Shown: positions 16,684 through 24,780, counted from the first letter of the stretch. The stretch: DNA of 35,021 nucleotides from Pedobacter soli (GCF_900101435.1 NZ_FMZH01000022.1:1-35021), one strand, 5' to 3'. Numbers and translations are program-made. The notes: generated by a model from the sequence alone, not told the origin.

Positions 16684-17502
16684 TTAAACTGCTACATTAT
16701 TTTCTCTCAACGCATCGTTAAGCGAAGTTTTCTTATCTGTACTTTCTTTACGTTTACCGATAATTAAAGCACATGGCACCTGGAATTCGCCAGCAGGGAA
16801 TTTTTTGGTATAGCTACCCGGAATTACTACCGAACGCGCAGGTACAATACCTTTATATTCAACCGGGGTTGGACCGGTAACATCAATAATTTTGGTAGAG
16901 GCAGTTAATACTACGTTAGCACCCAGTACAGCTTCTCTTTCTACTTTAACACCTTCTACAACAATTGCTCTCGAACCTAAGAAAGCATCATCTTCGATAA
17001 TTACCGGAGCAGCCTGAACGGGTTCTAAAACACCACCAATACCCACTCCACCACTTAAGTGAACGCGTTTACCAATTTGTGCACAAGAACCTACAGTAGC
17101 CCAGGTATCAACCATAGTACCTTCGTCTACATAGGCACCAATGTTAACGTAAGATGGCATCATGATCACACCAGGCGCTAAAAACGAACCGTAACGGGCG
17201 CTGGCCATAGGCACAACACGTACACCAGTTGTTTTATAGTCGGTTTTTAAATCCATTTTATCGTGGTACACGAAAGGTCCGTTTTTAATCTCTTTCATCT
17301 CGCGAATCGGGAAATATAAAATAACCGCTTTCTTTACCCACTCATTAATGCCCCAGGAGTTTAAAACTGGCTCAGCAACGCGGATTTCGCCTTTATCCAA
17401 GCCCATAATTACGGCTTCGATGGCTTCGCAATAGTTGCTATATTTTAAAAGGGTTCTGTCTTCCCAGGCGGCTTCAATTAATTTCTTTAAATCTGAATAC
17501 AT
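16684..17502 (-). CDS. dapD: 2,3,4,5-tetrahydropyridine-2,6-dicarboxylate N-succinyltransferase
   Basis: Succinyl-CoA-dependent step of the lysine/meso-diaminopimelate pathway, feeding peptidoglycan and lysine synthesis. The N-terminal helical domain (YSDLKKLIEAAWEDR) is followed by a left-handed beta-helix of hexapeptide repeats (about 100-220): VVPMASARYGSFLAPGVIMM, YVDEGTMVDTWATVGSCAQIG, VHLSGGVGIGGVLEP, IEDDAFLGSRAIVVEGV. The C-terminal region has SYTKKFPAGEFQVPCALIIG. 272 aa is the normal length. It is upstream of and probably co-transcribed with the glycosyltransferase; its stop codon TAA merges into a TAAGCTGAAAGC-type repeat. Confidence 0.96.
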   Translation of the reverse strand: MYSDLKKLIEAAWEDRTLLKYSNYCEAIEAVIMGLDKGEIRVAEPVLNSWGINEWVKKAVILYFPIREMKEIKNGPFVYHDKMDLKTDYKTTGVRVVPMASARYGSFLAPGVIMMPSYVNIGAYVDEGTMVDTWATVGSCAQIGKRVHLSGGVGIGGVLEPVQAAPVIIEDDAFLGSRAIVVEGVKVEREAVLGANVVLTASTKIIDVTGPTPVEYKGIVPARSVVIPGSYTKKFPAGEFQVPCALIIGKRKESTDKKTSLNDALRENNVAV

Positions 17503-17644
17503 GATGTTTTTAAATTTTACGCAAAATAAGTCAATTTTTGTTTATTAAAGGGCTAATTGTTTAAATTGTTTTGTTCTTTGGTTAACTGATTAATTGTTTA
17601 AATCGGTTAACTGCTGAATTACGCCCGATACAATTAACCGGTTA

Positions 17645-17697
17645 ACCAGTTTGTACAATTAACCAACGTGGCGATTTACCAGTTTATACAGTTAACC
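17645..17697. repeat. Two 20-bp direct repeats in the dapD/S4 divergent spacer
   Basis: ACCAGTTTGTACAATTAACC (17645-17664) and ACCAGTTTATACAGTTAACC (17678-17697) differ at two positions and start 33 bp apart. The surrounding spacer 17575-17640 contains further GGTTAACT and TTAACCGGTTAACC sequences. They lie just upstream of the S4 gene's -7 box and could be regulator sites or short repeats. Confidence 0.6.
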
Positions 17698-17705
17698 GAA
17701 TTGCG

Positions 17706-17713
17706 TACTTTTG
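17706..17713 (+). promoter_or_regulatory. -7 box of the S4-domain gene
   Basis: TACTTTTG fits TAnnTTTG exactly, 7 bp before the ATG, which implies a very short or absent 5' leader. No good -33 element is visible; the position is occupied by the second direct repeat. Confidence 0.45.
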
Positions 17714-17720
17714 TAGCTTT

Positions 17721-18119
17721 ATGACAGAAACAGAAAAACTCAGGATCGATAAATATTTATGGGCCATCAGGTTGTTTAAAACCAGGAGCCTGGCTACTGA
17801 TGCCTGTAAAGCGGGAAGGGTAAAGCTTAACGGGCAGAATATTAAACCATCGGCAATTGTGAAAATAGGCGATATTTACCAGGTATCGAAAGGCATTGAA
17901 AAGAAAGTGATTGAAGTGGTCGAATTTTCTTACAACCGAACTGATTCGCCAACGGCTTTAACCAAATATAAAGACCTTACCCCGGTTGAAGAAACGCATG
18001 CTTTTAAATCGGCTTTCCATGCACCAACACTTAAGCGCGATCGGGGAACAGGCCGCCCAACCAAAAAAGACAGAAGAGAAACCGACGATTTATTGGGTGG
18101 GATGTTTGAAGAGGAATAG
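17721..18119 (+). CDS. S4-domain RNA-binding protein, Hsp15-like
   Basis: 132-residue protein with an N-terminal S4 RNA-binding domain: LRIDKYLWAIRLFKTRSLATDACKAGRVKLNG, then IKPSAIVKIGDIYQV. This is the arrangement of Hsp15 (HslR), which in E. coli binds free 50S subunits carrying nascent chains. The C-terminal tail is basic and polar (KRDRGTGRPTKKDRRE), as in that family, and ends acidic. The Hsp15 role is inferred from family similarity. It stands alone, divergent from dapD. Confidence 0.9.
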   Translation: MTETEKLRIDKYLWAIRLFKTRSLATDACKAGRVKLNGQNIKPSAIVKIGDIYQVSKGIEKKVIEVVEFSYNRTDSPTALTKYKDLTPVEETHAFKSAFHAPTLKRDRGTGRPTKKDRRETDDLLGGMFEEE

Positions 18120-18120
18120 T

Positions 18121-18215
18121 TAGTTTTCAATTACCAGTTTTCAGTTCGCAATTAGCAGTTTTGAGTTTCTTGAGTACTATTAACTGTTTACTGCCAATTG
18201 AAAACTGAATCACTA
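18121..18215. repeat. Palindromic CAGTTTTCAATT-type repeat
   Basis: AGTTTTCAATT (18122-18132) pairs with AATTGAAAACT (18196-18206). The sequence between and around consists of CAGTTTTCAGTT-like words (ACCAGTTTTCAG, GCAGTTTTGAG). Similar words recur at 28358-28385, so it belongs to a dispersed short-word repeat class. It also spans the convergent ends of the S4 and ecsC-like genes and may act as a terminator structure. Confidence 0.6.
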
Positions 18216-18221
18216 TTCTGT

Positions 18222-18992
18222 TCAGTTGCCCATATTCAATTTCTGGTTTTCTTCTTGCGTACTGATAACTGCATATTGCAAACTGAAATATCTCAAGCGG
18301 TAACTCATCATCGCCGTTTTGCCCAGTTTTTCAATCAGTTTATAATTAGCTACAGCACCTACTGCCGCACCTACAAAAGGCAGCATTTGAGCCAGTTTGG
18401 CCAGATCGATATAATCGCGGTATTGTTGCTGGAAGGTTAACCAGTCAAATTCATCGATATTGGTTGGTAACTGGTGTGCTTTATTATCCCAATCCTGCAT
18501 TTTAATAAAAACCTGCTGACTTTCTTCCTTGCTCGAAAAGGCAAGCTGAAAAATGTGCAGGATAAACAAACGTTCGCGATAATCTTTTACATCGTAGCCA
18601 TAAATTGCAGCGATATCGAAAAGCATTTTCATTTTTATACCCAGTAGCAACGGAAAATCGGCCAAACTCATTAAAAAACCACCCGCACCGGTAATACCTC
18701 CTTCTGCGGCTCCTGTATTTTTGTAGTTTTCTATCTTTTGTTTAATCAGCGCCTCGCGGTGCATGAGTGTTAAATCGGTAACTGGTTTTGATGTAGTAAA
18801 AGTAGAGCCAAAAAGAACCGCTTTAACCATTTGTTTAATGGCTGTAGTAATGGCCTGGTGTACTTTATCCGGAATAACGCTGTTTATTTTCTTTTGCACC
18901 TTATCGGTTACCTTACTTAAGAGCGATGGTTTCTGTAAGATTTTAAACTTCCAGAACTCCAGTTCGCTCGCTATTTTTTGCTCATAGGTCAT
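18222..18992 (-). CDS. EcsC family protein
   Basis: 256-residue protein of the EcsC family, named after the third gene of the Bacillus ecs locus; its molecular function is not settled. Family traits: KPVTDLTLMHREALI, then GAAEGGITGAGGFLMSLADFPLLLGIKMKMLFDIAAIYGYD, LPFVGAAVGAVANYKLIEKLGKTAM, with weakly hydrophobic Gly/Ala-rich helices that suggest membrane association. The last ~18 residues (QYAVISTQEENQKLNMGN) look unlike the rest of the family and are encoded by ATGCAGTTATCAGTACGC-like repeat DNA, so the original stop may have been replaced. Single gene, convergent with the S4 gene. Confidence 0.82.
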   Translation of the reverse strand: MTYEQKIASELEFWKFKILQKPSLLSKVTDKVQKKINSVIPDKVHQAITTAIKQMVKAVLFGSTFTTSKPVTDLTLMHREALIKQKIENYKNTGAAEGGITGAGGFLMSLADFPLLLGIKMKMLFDIAAIYGYDVKDYRERLFILHIFQLAFSSKEESQQVFIKMQDWDNKAHQLPTNIDEFDWLTFQQQYRDYIDLAKLAQMLPFVGAAVGAVANYKLIEKLGKTAMMSYRLRYFSLQYAVISTQEENQKLNMGN

Positions 18993-19102
18993 GCAAAATC
19001 TGCTACAATAATTATTCCTTAAAAATTAACACAATTTAATGATTAAAAACCAATAGAAAACGATATATTTAGTTACCTAAAACAATATCTAAACCTTTCA
19101 TT

Positions 19103-21028
19103 ATGAAAACATTAAAAATCTTGTCGTTATTGGTGCTTGCTGCCGGAGCAGTGCAGGCACAAGGTGTAAAATTTGCCGTTAATCAGCCGGCTGCAGGAAG
19201 CAAAGTGAAGTTTACCTATACACCAAAGGGTACCAATCTGGAAAATCTGGCTGATGTTAAATGTACCAGCTTCACTTTCTTTTCGGGTACAAACCCAAAG
19301 AACGCAAAGGTTGACCTGGTTAAAGATGGCGAAATTTACAGAGGCGAAATTACTACAACCGATAGCGCAACCGTTGTAGGACTGGCTTTTTCGGTTGGCG
19401 ATCAGAAAGATGAAGCACCTGCCGGCTATGTTTTAGAACTGACTAAAGGAGGTAAAGTGGCTGCCGAAACTTATGCTAACGAAGCGTTTTTATATGGCCT
19501 GGCAGGCAATTATTATCTGGGGCTTACGCTCGATCCAGAAAAAGCCGAAGGGCTTTACAAACAAGCTTTTGCCTTAAAGCCCGCGCTAAAAAAGAAAAAT
19601 TTATACCAGTATTTGTCGCTTGCCTATAAAACCGATAAAGATAAAGGCACCAAACTGATTAACGAAAACATTCAGCAACTGGCTAAAATAAAAGAACCTA
19701 AAGAGGAAGACCTGAGCACTACTTTAAACTTGTATAATTTGTTAAAGCAAAAGCCACAGATTGATTCGGTTAAAGCCATCCTGCTTCAAAATTATCCAAA
19801 GGGTAATTATGCTTACGGACAGGACATGAATGCGCTTTACACCACCAAAGATTTTGCCGGACAGGAGAAAAAGGCTCAGGAGATGATTGCCAAATATCAA
19901 TATGACCCTGCTAAAAAAGCCGATGAAGGTAAATTAAATTCCATTTACAATGCTTTAGCTGGTTCAGCTGTAAAAGCCAAAGATTTTGATAAGTTTGAGT
20001 TGTACAGCAGCAAAGTAACCAATAAACAGAGTAAAGCTGGTTTATACAATAATTTTGCCTGGTCATCAGCCGAGAAAAAAGAAAACCTTGAACTCGCTGC
20101 CAAACTTTCTAAACAGTCACTTGATTTGATTGAAGCAGCTAAAAAAGATGAGGTTCCGGCTTATTTCTCTTCAAAAGAAGCTTATCTAAAATCACTCGAT
20201 CAGGCTTATGCTACGTATGCAGATACCTATGCGCTATTGCTTTACCACCAGAATAATTTTAAGGAGGCGTTAAGCCTACAGGAAAAAGTTGTTTTAGATA
20301 AAGATATTAAATCATCGCCTGATGTTGTTGCCCGCTATGTAACGTATTTGATTAAAGATGGTCAAAACGACAAAGCCTATACCCAGGCCGAAGGTTTGAT
20401 AAAAGATGGAAAAGCTTCAGATTCGTTAAAAGCAGATTTTAAAAGGTTATATACCACATTAAAAAAAGCAGGTTCTTATGAAACCTATATTGCCAATTTA
20501 GAAAAGGCTGCCATTGCGAAAGAAAAAGCAGAGTGGACCAAAAAAATGATTAATATTCCGGCACCGGGCTTCTCTTTAACCAATTTAAAAGGCGAAACCG
20601 TTAGCCTGGCCAGTTTAAAAGGTAAAACGGTAATCTTAGATTATTGGGCAACCTGGTGCGGGCCATGTGTGGCTTCTTTCCCTGGTATGCAAAAGGCGAT
20701 GGCTAAATATGCAAGCAACCCGAATGTGGTGTTCCTGTTTGTAAATACCTGGCAAACTGAAGATAACCGCGTGAAATTGGTGACTGATTTTCTGGCAGAA
20801 AAGAAATACAATTTTAACGTGCTTTACGATACCAAGAATGCGAAAGATCCTTCAAAATTTGATGTGGTGAGTGCTTACAAGGTAGATGGCATTCCAACAA
20901 AATTTATCATTGATGGCAGCGGAAATATCAGGTTTAAAGCTGTTGGCTTTTCGGGCTCAGATGACAGCGTAGTTAAAGAAATTGATGCAATGGTGGGCTT
21001 GCTGACAGAAAAGGAATCGAGTAAATAG
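19103..21028 (+). CDS. Periplasmic TlpA-like thioredoxin protein with long helical N-terminal region
   Basis: 641-residue secreted protein with signal peptide 1-19 (AGAVQA-QG). Residues ~20-115 form a beta domain. Residues ~120-470 are a helical, tetratricopeptide-like region rich in Lys/Ala/Leu. The C-terminal domain (~485-635) is a TlpA/AhpC-TSA-type thioredoxin: PAPGFSLTNLKGETVSLASL, the redox site W518-C519-G-P-C522, and cis-proline in GIPTK (P598). The family probably reduces or handles thiols in periplasmic proteins; large fused versions are typical of Bacteroidota, with unknown partners. It is a single gene followed by an intergenic palindrome. Confidence 0.9.
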   Translation: MKTLKILSLLVLAAGAVQAQGVKFAVNQPAAGSKVKFTYTPKGTNLENLADVKCTSFTFFSGTNPKNAKVDLVKDGEIYRGEITTTDSATVVGLAFSVGDQKDEAPAGYVLELTKGGKVAAETYANEAFLYGLAGNYYLGLTLDPEKAEGLYKQAFALKPALKKKNLYQYLSLAYKTDKDKGTKLINENIQQLAKIKEPKEEDLSTTLNLYNLLKQKPQIDSVKAILLQNYPKGNYAYGQDMNALYTTKDFAGQEKKAQEMIAKYQYDPAKKADEGKLNSIYNALAGSAVKAKDFDKFELYSSKVTNKQSKAGLYNNFAWSSAEKKENLELAAKLSKQSLDLIEAAKKDEVPAYFSSKEAYLKSLDQAYATYADTYALLLYHQNNFKEALSLQEKVVLDKDIKSSPDVVARYVTYLIKDGQNDKAYTQAEGLIKDGKASDSLKADFKRLYTTLKKAGSYETYIANLEKAAIAKEKAEWTKKMINIPAPGFSLTNLKGETVSLASLKGKTVILDYWATWCGPCVASFPGMQKAMAKYASNPNVVFLFVNTWQTEDNRVKLVTDFLAEKKYNFNVLYDTKNAKDPSKFDVVSAYKVDGIPTKFIIDGSGNIRFKAVGFSGSDDSVVKEIDAMVGLLTEKESSK

Positions 21029-21041
21029 TTATAAATAAAAC

Positions 21042-21113
21042 GATCGTCATCTCGACTGGAGTATAGTGAGTTAGATTTCTCAGCTTCGTTACGCTCCGTT
21101 CGAAATGACGATC
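21042..21113. repeat. Intergenic palindrome GATCGTCATCTCGA / TCGAAATGACGATC
   Basis: Arms 21042-21055 and 21100-21113 pair with one mismatch, enclosing a spacer that itself contains AGTGAG ... CTCAGC pairing. The sequence lies between the convergent TlpA-like and guanine deaminase genes. It has the character of the ATCTCGACTG...CGAAATGACG palindromes common in Bacteroidota intergenic DNA. Confidence 0.65.
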
Positions 21114-21117
21114 TCTG

Positions 21118-21600
21118 TTAATAGGTAATCCGCAAAGGCGAGGTTTCCCAAAGCTTAAAGGCTTCCAGCGCTTCATCGCGCATCAGTTGTACCACGGGCA
21201 AAGTTCTTTTATGCATGGGTTTTTCAAGCTCATCATAAATAAATTTATCGCTGAAACCAATGTTTTCGGCATCTGCTTTGGTGTTGGCGTAATAAATGGT
21301 TTCGATCCGGGCCCAGTAAATAGCGCCTAAGCACATGGGGCAGGGTTCGCAGCTGGTATATACCACACAACCACTCAAATCGAAGGTGCCCAATGCTGTA
21401 CAGGCCAGCCGGATGGCCGATACTTCTGCATGGGCAGTAGGATCGTTGGTTGATGTTACTTTATTGGCCGAACCGGCAATAAACTTGCCATCCTTTACAA
21501 TTACTGCACCAAAAGGGCCGCCTATATGTTCGCTTACATTTTCTACTGATAGCGCTATGGCCATCTGCATAAATTCTTCGTGTTGTCTGTTGTTTTCCAT
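21118..21600 (-). CDS. Guanine deaminase-like nucleoside/base deaminase (CDA fold)
   Basis: Zinc-dependent deaminase of the cytidine deaminase superfamily, closest in layout to the small bacterial guanine deaminase GuaD (guanine to xanthine). Numbered from the chosen start: H57-A-E59 in DPTAHAEVSAIR (zinc ligand and proton shuttle), SCEPCPMCLGAIYWARI with P86-C87-P-M-C90 (zinc ligands), and the C-terminal GFSDKFIYDEL region typical of GuaD. I chose the ATG at 21600 (MENNRQHEEF) because the alternative in-frame start at 21639 lies inside the terminator of the upstream gene. 160 aa matches GuaD. TadA-type tRNA deaminase is less likely given the C-terminus. Confidence 0.87.
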   Translation of the reverse strand: MENNRQHEEFMQMAIALSVENVSEHIGGPFGAVIVKDGKFIAGSANKVTSTNDPTAHAEVSAIRLACTALGTFDLSGCVVYTSCEPCPMCLGAIYWARIETIYYANTKADAENIGFSDKFIYDELEKPMHKRTLPVVQLMRDEALEAFKLWETSPLRITY

Positions 21601-21616
21601 GGTAAGGGTAAGGTAC

Positions 21617-21646
21617 AAAAAAAATGCCCCGATTTTCATCGAGGCA
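21617..21646 (-). terminator. Terminator after the OmpH/Skp-like gene
   Basis: Read on the minus strand, TGCCTCGAT pairs with ATCGGGGCA around a GAAA tetraloop and is followed by eight T residues. The single T-G pair becomes a C-A mismatch on the plus strand, which confirms the direction. Confidence 0.88.
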
Positions 21647-21668
21647 CTTATATTCAGTATTTTAATAT

Positions 21669-22268
21669 TTATTTTTTGCTGTATTCGGCATTTAATCCTT
21701 TAATTACTTCTGATGTTACATCTAAGCTTTCGTCGGCAAATAAAATAGCGCTGTTGCCTTTAGAATAGGTTAATACCATTTTGTAACCTTTTTCTTTTGC
21801 ATAAACTTTTAAGTAGGCAGCAACTTTATCGTAAAGTTTCTCGTTTTCAACAGCTTGTTCGTTTTGTAAAGCACCACCTGCATTTTGCTGGTAGGTTTGC
21901 AATTCCTGTTGTTTACGAGCCAAACGCTCTTCAGTCGATTTACGTTGATCGGCTGATAAGGTTTGTGCTGATTGCTGGTACTGGGCTACTTCGCGTTGAA
22001 AAGCCTGTCCTTTAGCTTGCATATCGGCCTGTGCATTTTTGGTTTTACCCTCAAATTTCACCTTAAGATCTTTGAAATATTCGTATTTTGTTAACAAAGA
22101 ATCGGAGTTAACATATACAATTTTCTCACTTGCAGCAACTGCTGCAGTAGGGCTATCTGTTTTTTTTGTTTCAGTAGTTTTAGCTTCTTTGTTCTGGCAG
22201 GCAGTGAAAGTTGTAATCAAAGCTGCTGTTGCAAATAAACCAAAGGTTTTGAAGGTTCTTCTTTCCAT
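21669..22268 (-). CDS. OmpH/Skp-like lipoprotein
   Basis: Predicted periplasmic chaperone-like lipoprotein. Lipobox FTAC (C24) after an N-terminal signal, a low-complexity KTTETKKTDSPTAA linker, then the OmpH/Skp pattern: IVYVNSDSLLTKYEYFKDL (beta strand plus start of coiled coil), a long charged coiled coil (~70-150; LARKQQELQTYQQNAGG), and the returning KVYAKEKGYKMVLTYSKGNSAILFADESLDVT strand that closes the trimer head. Canonical Skp is soluble; a lipid-anchored form is seen in many Bacteroidota. It has its own promoter and terminator. Confidence 0.9.
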   Translation of the reverse strand: MERRTFKTFGLFATAALITTFTACQNKEAKTTETKKTDSPTAAVAASEKIVYVNSDSLLTKYEYFKDLKVKFEGKTKNAQADMQAKGQAFQREVAQYQQSAQTLSADQRKSTEERLARKQQELQTYQQNAGGALQNEQAVENEKLYDKVAAYLKVYAKEKGYKMVLTYSKGNSAILFADESLDVTSEVIKGLNAEYSKK

Positions 22269-22288
22269 TATTGTTTAATAAATTTTAG

Positions 22289-22319
22289 CAAACTTATATA
22301 AATTAGTTTTTAAATGCAA
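22289..22319 (-). promoter_or_regulatory. Promoter of the OmpH/Skp-like gene
   Basis: On the minus strand TAAGTTTG (22289-22296) matches TAnnTTTG, with a TTG (22317-22319) 20 bp upstream. The box ends 20 bp before the start codon. Confidence 0.5.
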
Positions 22320-22448
22320 TTTAAAGGCAATCTGGTAAATAAACGATTATTAAACGGTTAAATTTTAATGGGTAAAGCAATTTACAGCATTTCAATTGGT
22401 GCTAATTGACATTATCTACGTTCAGTTTATGAGAAATTTTATCTGGCT

Positions 22449-22495
22449 GCCACAGATTCACAGATTTTGTATGATCTGGTAATCTGTGGCTTTTT
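22449..22495 (+). terminator. Hairpin GCCACAGATT/AATCTGTGGC plus T run
   Basis: A perfect 10-bp stem (22449-22458 with 22481-22490), a 22-base loop and TTTTT. No plus-strand gene ends here, since the nearest one upstream is on the minus strand, so it may be a mobile terminator-like repeat. The wording CACAGATTCACAGATT is a common Bacteroidota intergenic motif. Confidence 0.5.
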
Positions 22496-22580
22496 AATAA
22501 TGAATTTTATTTTTCGGTTAGCACATTGGAACGGTTGGTGGGTGTTTCCGTTAATTTTAGCAGGTTGTTGGCAAGCCAAA

Positions 22581-22662
22581 CCCGATTGAAATGGAAAGCG
22601 CCCGGTTCTTCACCGGGACTTGTAATGTAAAGCGGGAGTAACGCTGAAATGGAATACAGGTT
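22581..22662. repeat. REP-like structured element, copy A
   Basis: Begins CCCGATTGAAATGGAAAGCG and folds as an outer stem CCCG (22581-22584) with CGGG (22633-22636) and an inner stem CCCGG (22601-22605) with CCGGG (22613-22617). The two sides of the internal loop are similar (TGAAATGGAAAGCG and TGTAATGTAAAGCG). It shares its opening and its central GC hairpin with the element at 34655. It accounts for the main structure in the 528-bp gap between ompH-like and gyrB. Confidence 0.55.
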
Positions 22663-22764
22663 TTGCTTTTCAAACCCGGTTTAAAGGCATTAAAAAAGTG
22701 CCGAAAATAATCTCCTAACAGCCTAAAACTTATCCACATATTAGCTTAATTGCCAAAATTTCCG

Positions 22765-22772
22765 TATTTTTG
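22765..22772 (+). promoter_or_regulatory. -7 box of gyrB
   Basis: TATTTTTG fits TAnnTTTG exactly, 24 bp upstream of the gyrB ATG. No -33 TTG lies at the preferred distance. Confidence 0.45.
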
Positions 22773-22796
22773 ATACTTATAGTTTTTAATTAATAT

Positions 22797-24755
22797 ATGA
22801 GCGAAGAACAGGATTTAAAGTCAAATTATTCGGCAGATAATATACAGGTTTTAGAAGGTTTAGAAGCGGTGCGTAAGCGCCCTTCGATGTATATAGGTGA
22901 TACGGGTGTTAAAGGATTACACCACTTGGTTTACGAGGTTGTAGATAACTCAATTGATGAGGCGTTAGCAGGTTATTGTACTGATATTCTGGTAACTATT
23001 CACGAAGGAAACTCCATTACAGTAGAAGATAACGGGCGTGGTATTCCAACCGGCATTAACACTAAAGAGGGTAAATCGGCATTAGAAATTGTAATGACGG
23101 TACTGCACGCCGGTGGTAAATTCGATAAAGATACTTACAAAGTCTCCGGTGGTTTGCACGGTGTGGGGGTAAGTTGTGTGAACGCCTTATCAACCCACGT
23201 TAAAACGGTTGTACACCGCGAAGGAAAGATTTTTACCCAGGAGTACGAAAGAGGTAAGCCTTTGTTTGATGTAAAAGAAATTGGTACATCAGACCGTACC
23301 GGGACAATCCAGACCTTTCAGCCAGATGCTGAAATTTTTACCCAAACTTTAGAGTATAAATACGATACACTTGCAGGTCGTTTACGTGAGCTTGCTTTCT
23401 TAAACAAAGGCATTAAGCTTACTTTAACAGATGAGCGTGAGAAGCTGGATGACGGAACGTTCTTATCAGAAACTTTCCACTCTGAAGGTGGTTTGAAAGA
23501 GTTTGTTGCCTTTTTGGATGGTACACGTACCTCGTTATTGGTTGAGCCGATTTATATCGAAGGTATTAAAAACGGTGTGCCGGTAGAACTGGCTTTCCAG
23601 TACAACGATAGCTACTCAGAAAATGTACACTCGTACGTAAACAACATCAATACACATGAAGGTGGTACACACATTGCAGGTTTCCGCAGGGGTTTAACCC
23701 GTACTTTAAAAAACTATGCCGATAAGGAAGGTTTATTAAAGAACGTAAAAATGGAGATTACCGGCGATGACTTTAGAGAAGGTTTAACCGCAGTAGTTTC
23801 TGTTAAGGTAGCAGAGCCTCAGTTTGAGGGCCAAACCAAAACCAAGCTGGGTAACAGTGAGGTTATGGGATCGGTTGATGTTGCAGTAGGAGAGGCGCTG
23901 GGTAATTACCTCGAAGAAAACCCTAAAGAAGCTAAATTAATCATCAATAAGGTTATTTTAGCCGCTACTGCCCGTGCAGCGGCCCGTAAGGCCCGCGAAA
24001 TGGTGCAACGTAAGAGTGTAATGGGAGGTTCGGGTTTACCTGGTAAACTGGCCGATTGCTCTGATAGTGATCCGGAAAGATGTGAAATTTACCTGGTAGA
24101 GGGTGACTCGGCGGGTGGTACCGCTAAGCAAGGTCGTGACAGAAACATTCAGGCTATTTTACCTTTAAAAGGTAAGATTCTGAACGTAGAGAAAGCGATG
24201 GAGCACAAAATTTACGAAAACGACGAGATCAAAAATATGTTTACCGCAATTGGGGTAAGCATTGGTACGCCGGAAGATGATAAGGCTTTGAACTTAACTA
24301 AACTGCGTTACCACAAAATTGTAATCATGACGGATGCTGATATCGACGGTTCGCACATTACGACCCTGATTTTAACATTCTTCTACCGTTACATGCGCGC
24401 GTTAATCGAAGCTGGTTATGTTTATATTGCATCGCCACCACTTTATCAGGTTAAAAAAGGTAAAGATTTCGAATATTGCTGGAATGACACGCAGCGCGAT
24501 GCAGCTGTGCAGCGTTTAAAAGGTGCAGGTAAAGAAGAAAGCGTGCATATTCAGCGTTATAAAGGTTTGGGTGAGATGAACGCCGAGCAGTTGTGGGATA
24601 CCACTTTAAACCCGGCTACACGTACTTTATTACAGGCTACAATTGAAAGTGCTGCAGAATGCGATCATACGTTCTCAATGCTGATGGGTGATGAAGTTGC
24701 TCCACGCAGAGAGTTTATTGAGCGTAATGCGAAATATGCTAAGATTGATGCTTAA
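22797..24755 (+). CDS. gyrB: DNA gyrase subunit B
   Basis: ATPase subunit of DNA gyrase, which with GyrA introduces negative supercoils. GHKL ATPase: EVVDNSIDEALAG (catalytic Glu near 47), VEDNGRGIPTGI (77-88), SGGLHGVGVSCVNAL; transducer-domain lysine in QTKTKLGN; Toprim: EGDSAGG (435-441) and the metal-binding DADIDGSH (513-520); QRYKGLGEMNAEQLWDTT (586-603) near the C-terminus, which ends NAKYAKIDA. 652 aa without the ~170-residue insert of enterobacterial GyrB. A ParE assignment is less likely given GyrB-type spacing and end, though B-type paralogs should be compared. Monocistronic, with strong terminator. Confidence 0.95.
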   Translation: MSEEQDLKSNYSADNIQVLEGLEAVRKRPSMYIGDTGVKGLHHLVYEVVDNSIDEALAGYCTDILVTIHEGNSITVEDNGRGIPTGINTKEGKSALEIVMTVLHAGGKFDKDTYKVSGGLHGVGVSCVNALSTHVKTVVHREGKIFTQEYERGKPLFDVKEIGTSDRTGTIQTFQPDAEIFTQTLEYKYDTLAGRLRELAFLNKGIKLTLTDEREKLDDGTFLSETFHSEGGLKEFVAFLDGTRTSLLVEPIYIEGIKNGVPVELAFQYNDSYSENVHSYVNNINTHEGGTHIAGFRRGLTRTLKNYADKEGLLKNVKMEITGDDFREGLTAVVSVKVAEPQFEGQTKTKLGNSEVMGSVDVAVGEALGNYLEENPKEAKLIINKVILAATARAAARKAREMVQRKSVMGGSGLPGKLADCSDSDPERCEIYLVEGDSAGGTAKQGRDRNIQAILPLKGKILNVEKAMEHKIYENDEIKNMFTAIGVSIGTPEDDKALNLTKLRYHKIVIMTDADIDGSHITTLILTFFYRYMRALIEAGYVYIASPPLYQVKKGKDFEYCWNDTQRDAAVQRLKGAGKEESVHIQRYKGLGEMNAEQLWDTTLNPATRTLLQATIESAAECDHTFSMLMGDEVAPRREFIERNAKYAKIDA

Positions 24756-24780
24756 GTGAGCTAAAAGCTGAAAGCAATAT

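Noticed and set aside
21601..21639. Longer N-terminus of the guanine deaminase
   Set aside because: The extra start lies in the terminator hairpin of the upstream gene, and the family starts near MENNRQ.
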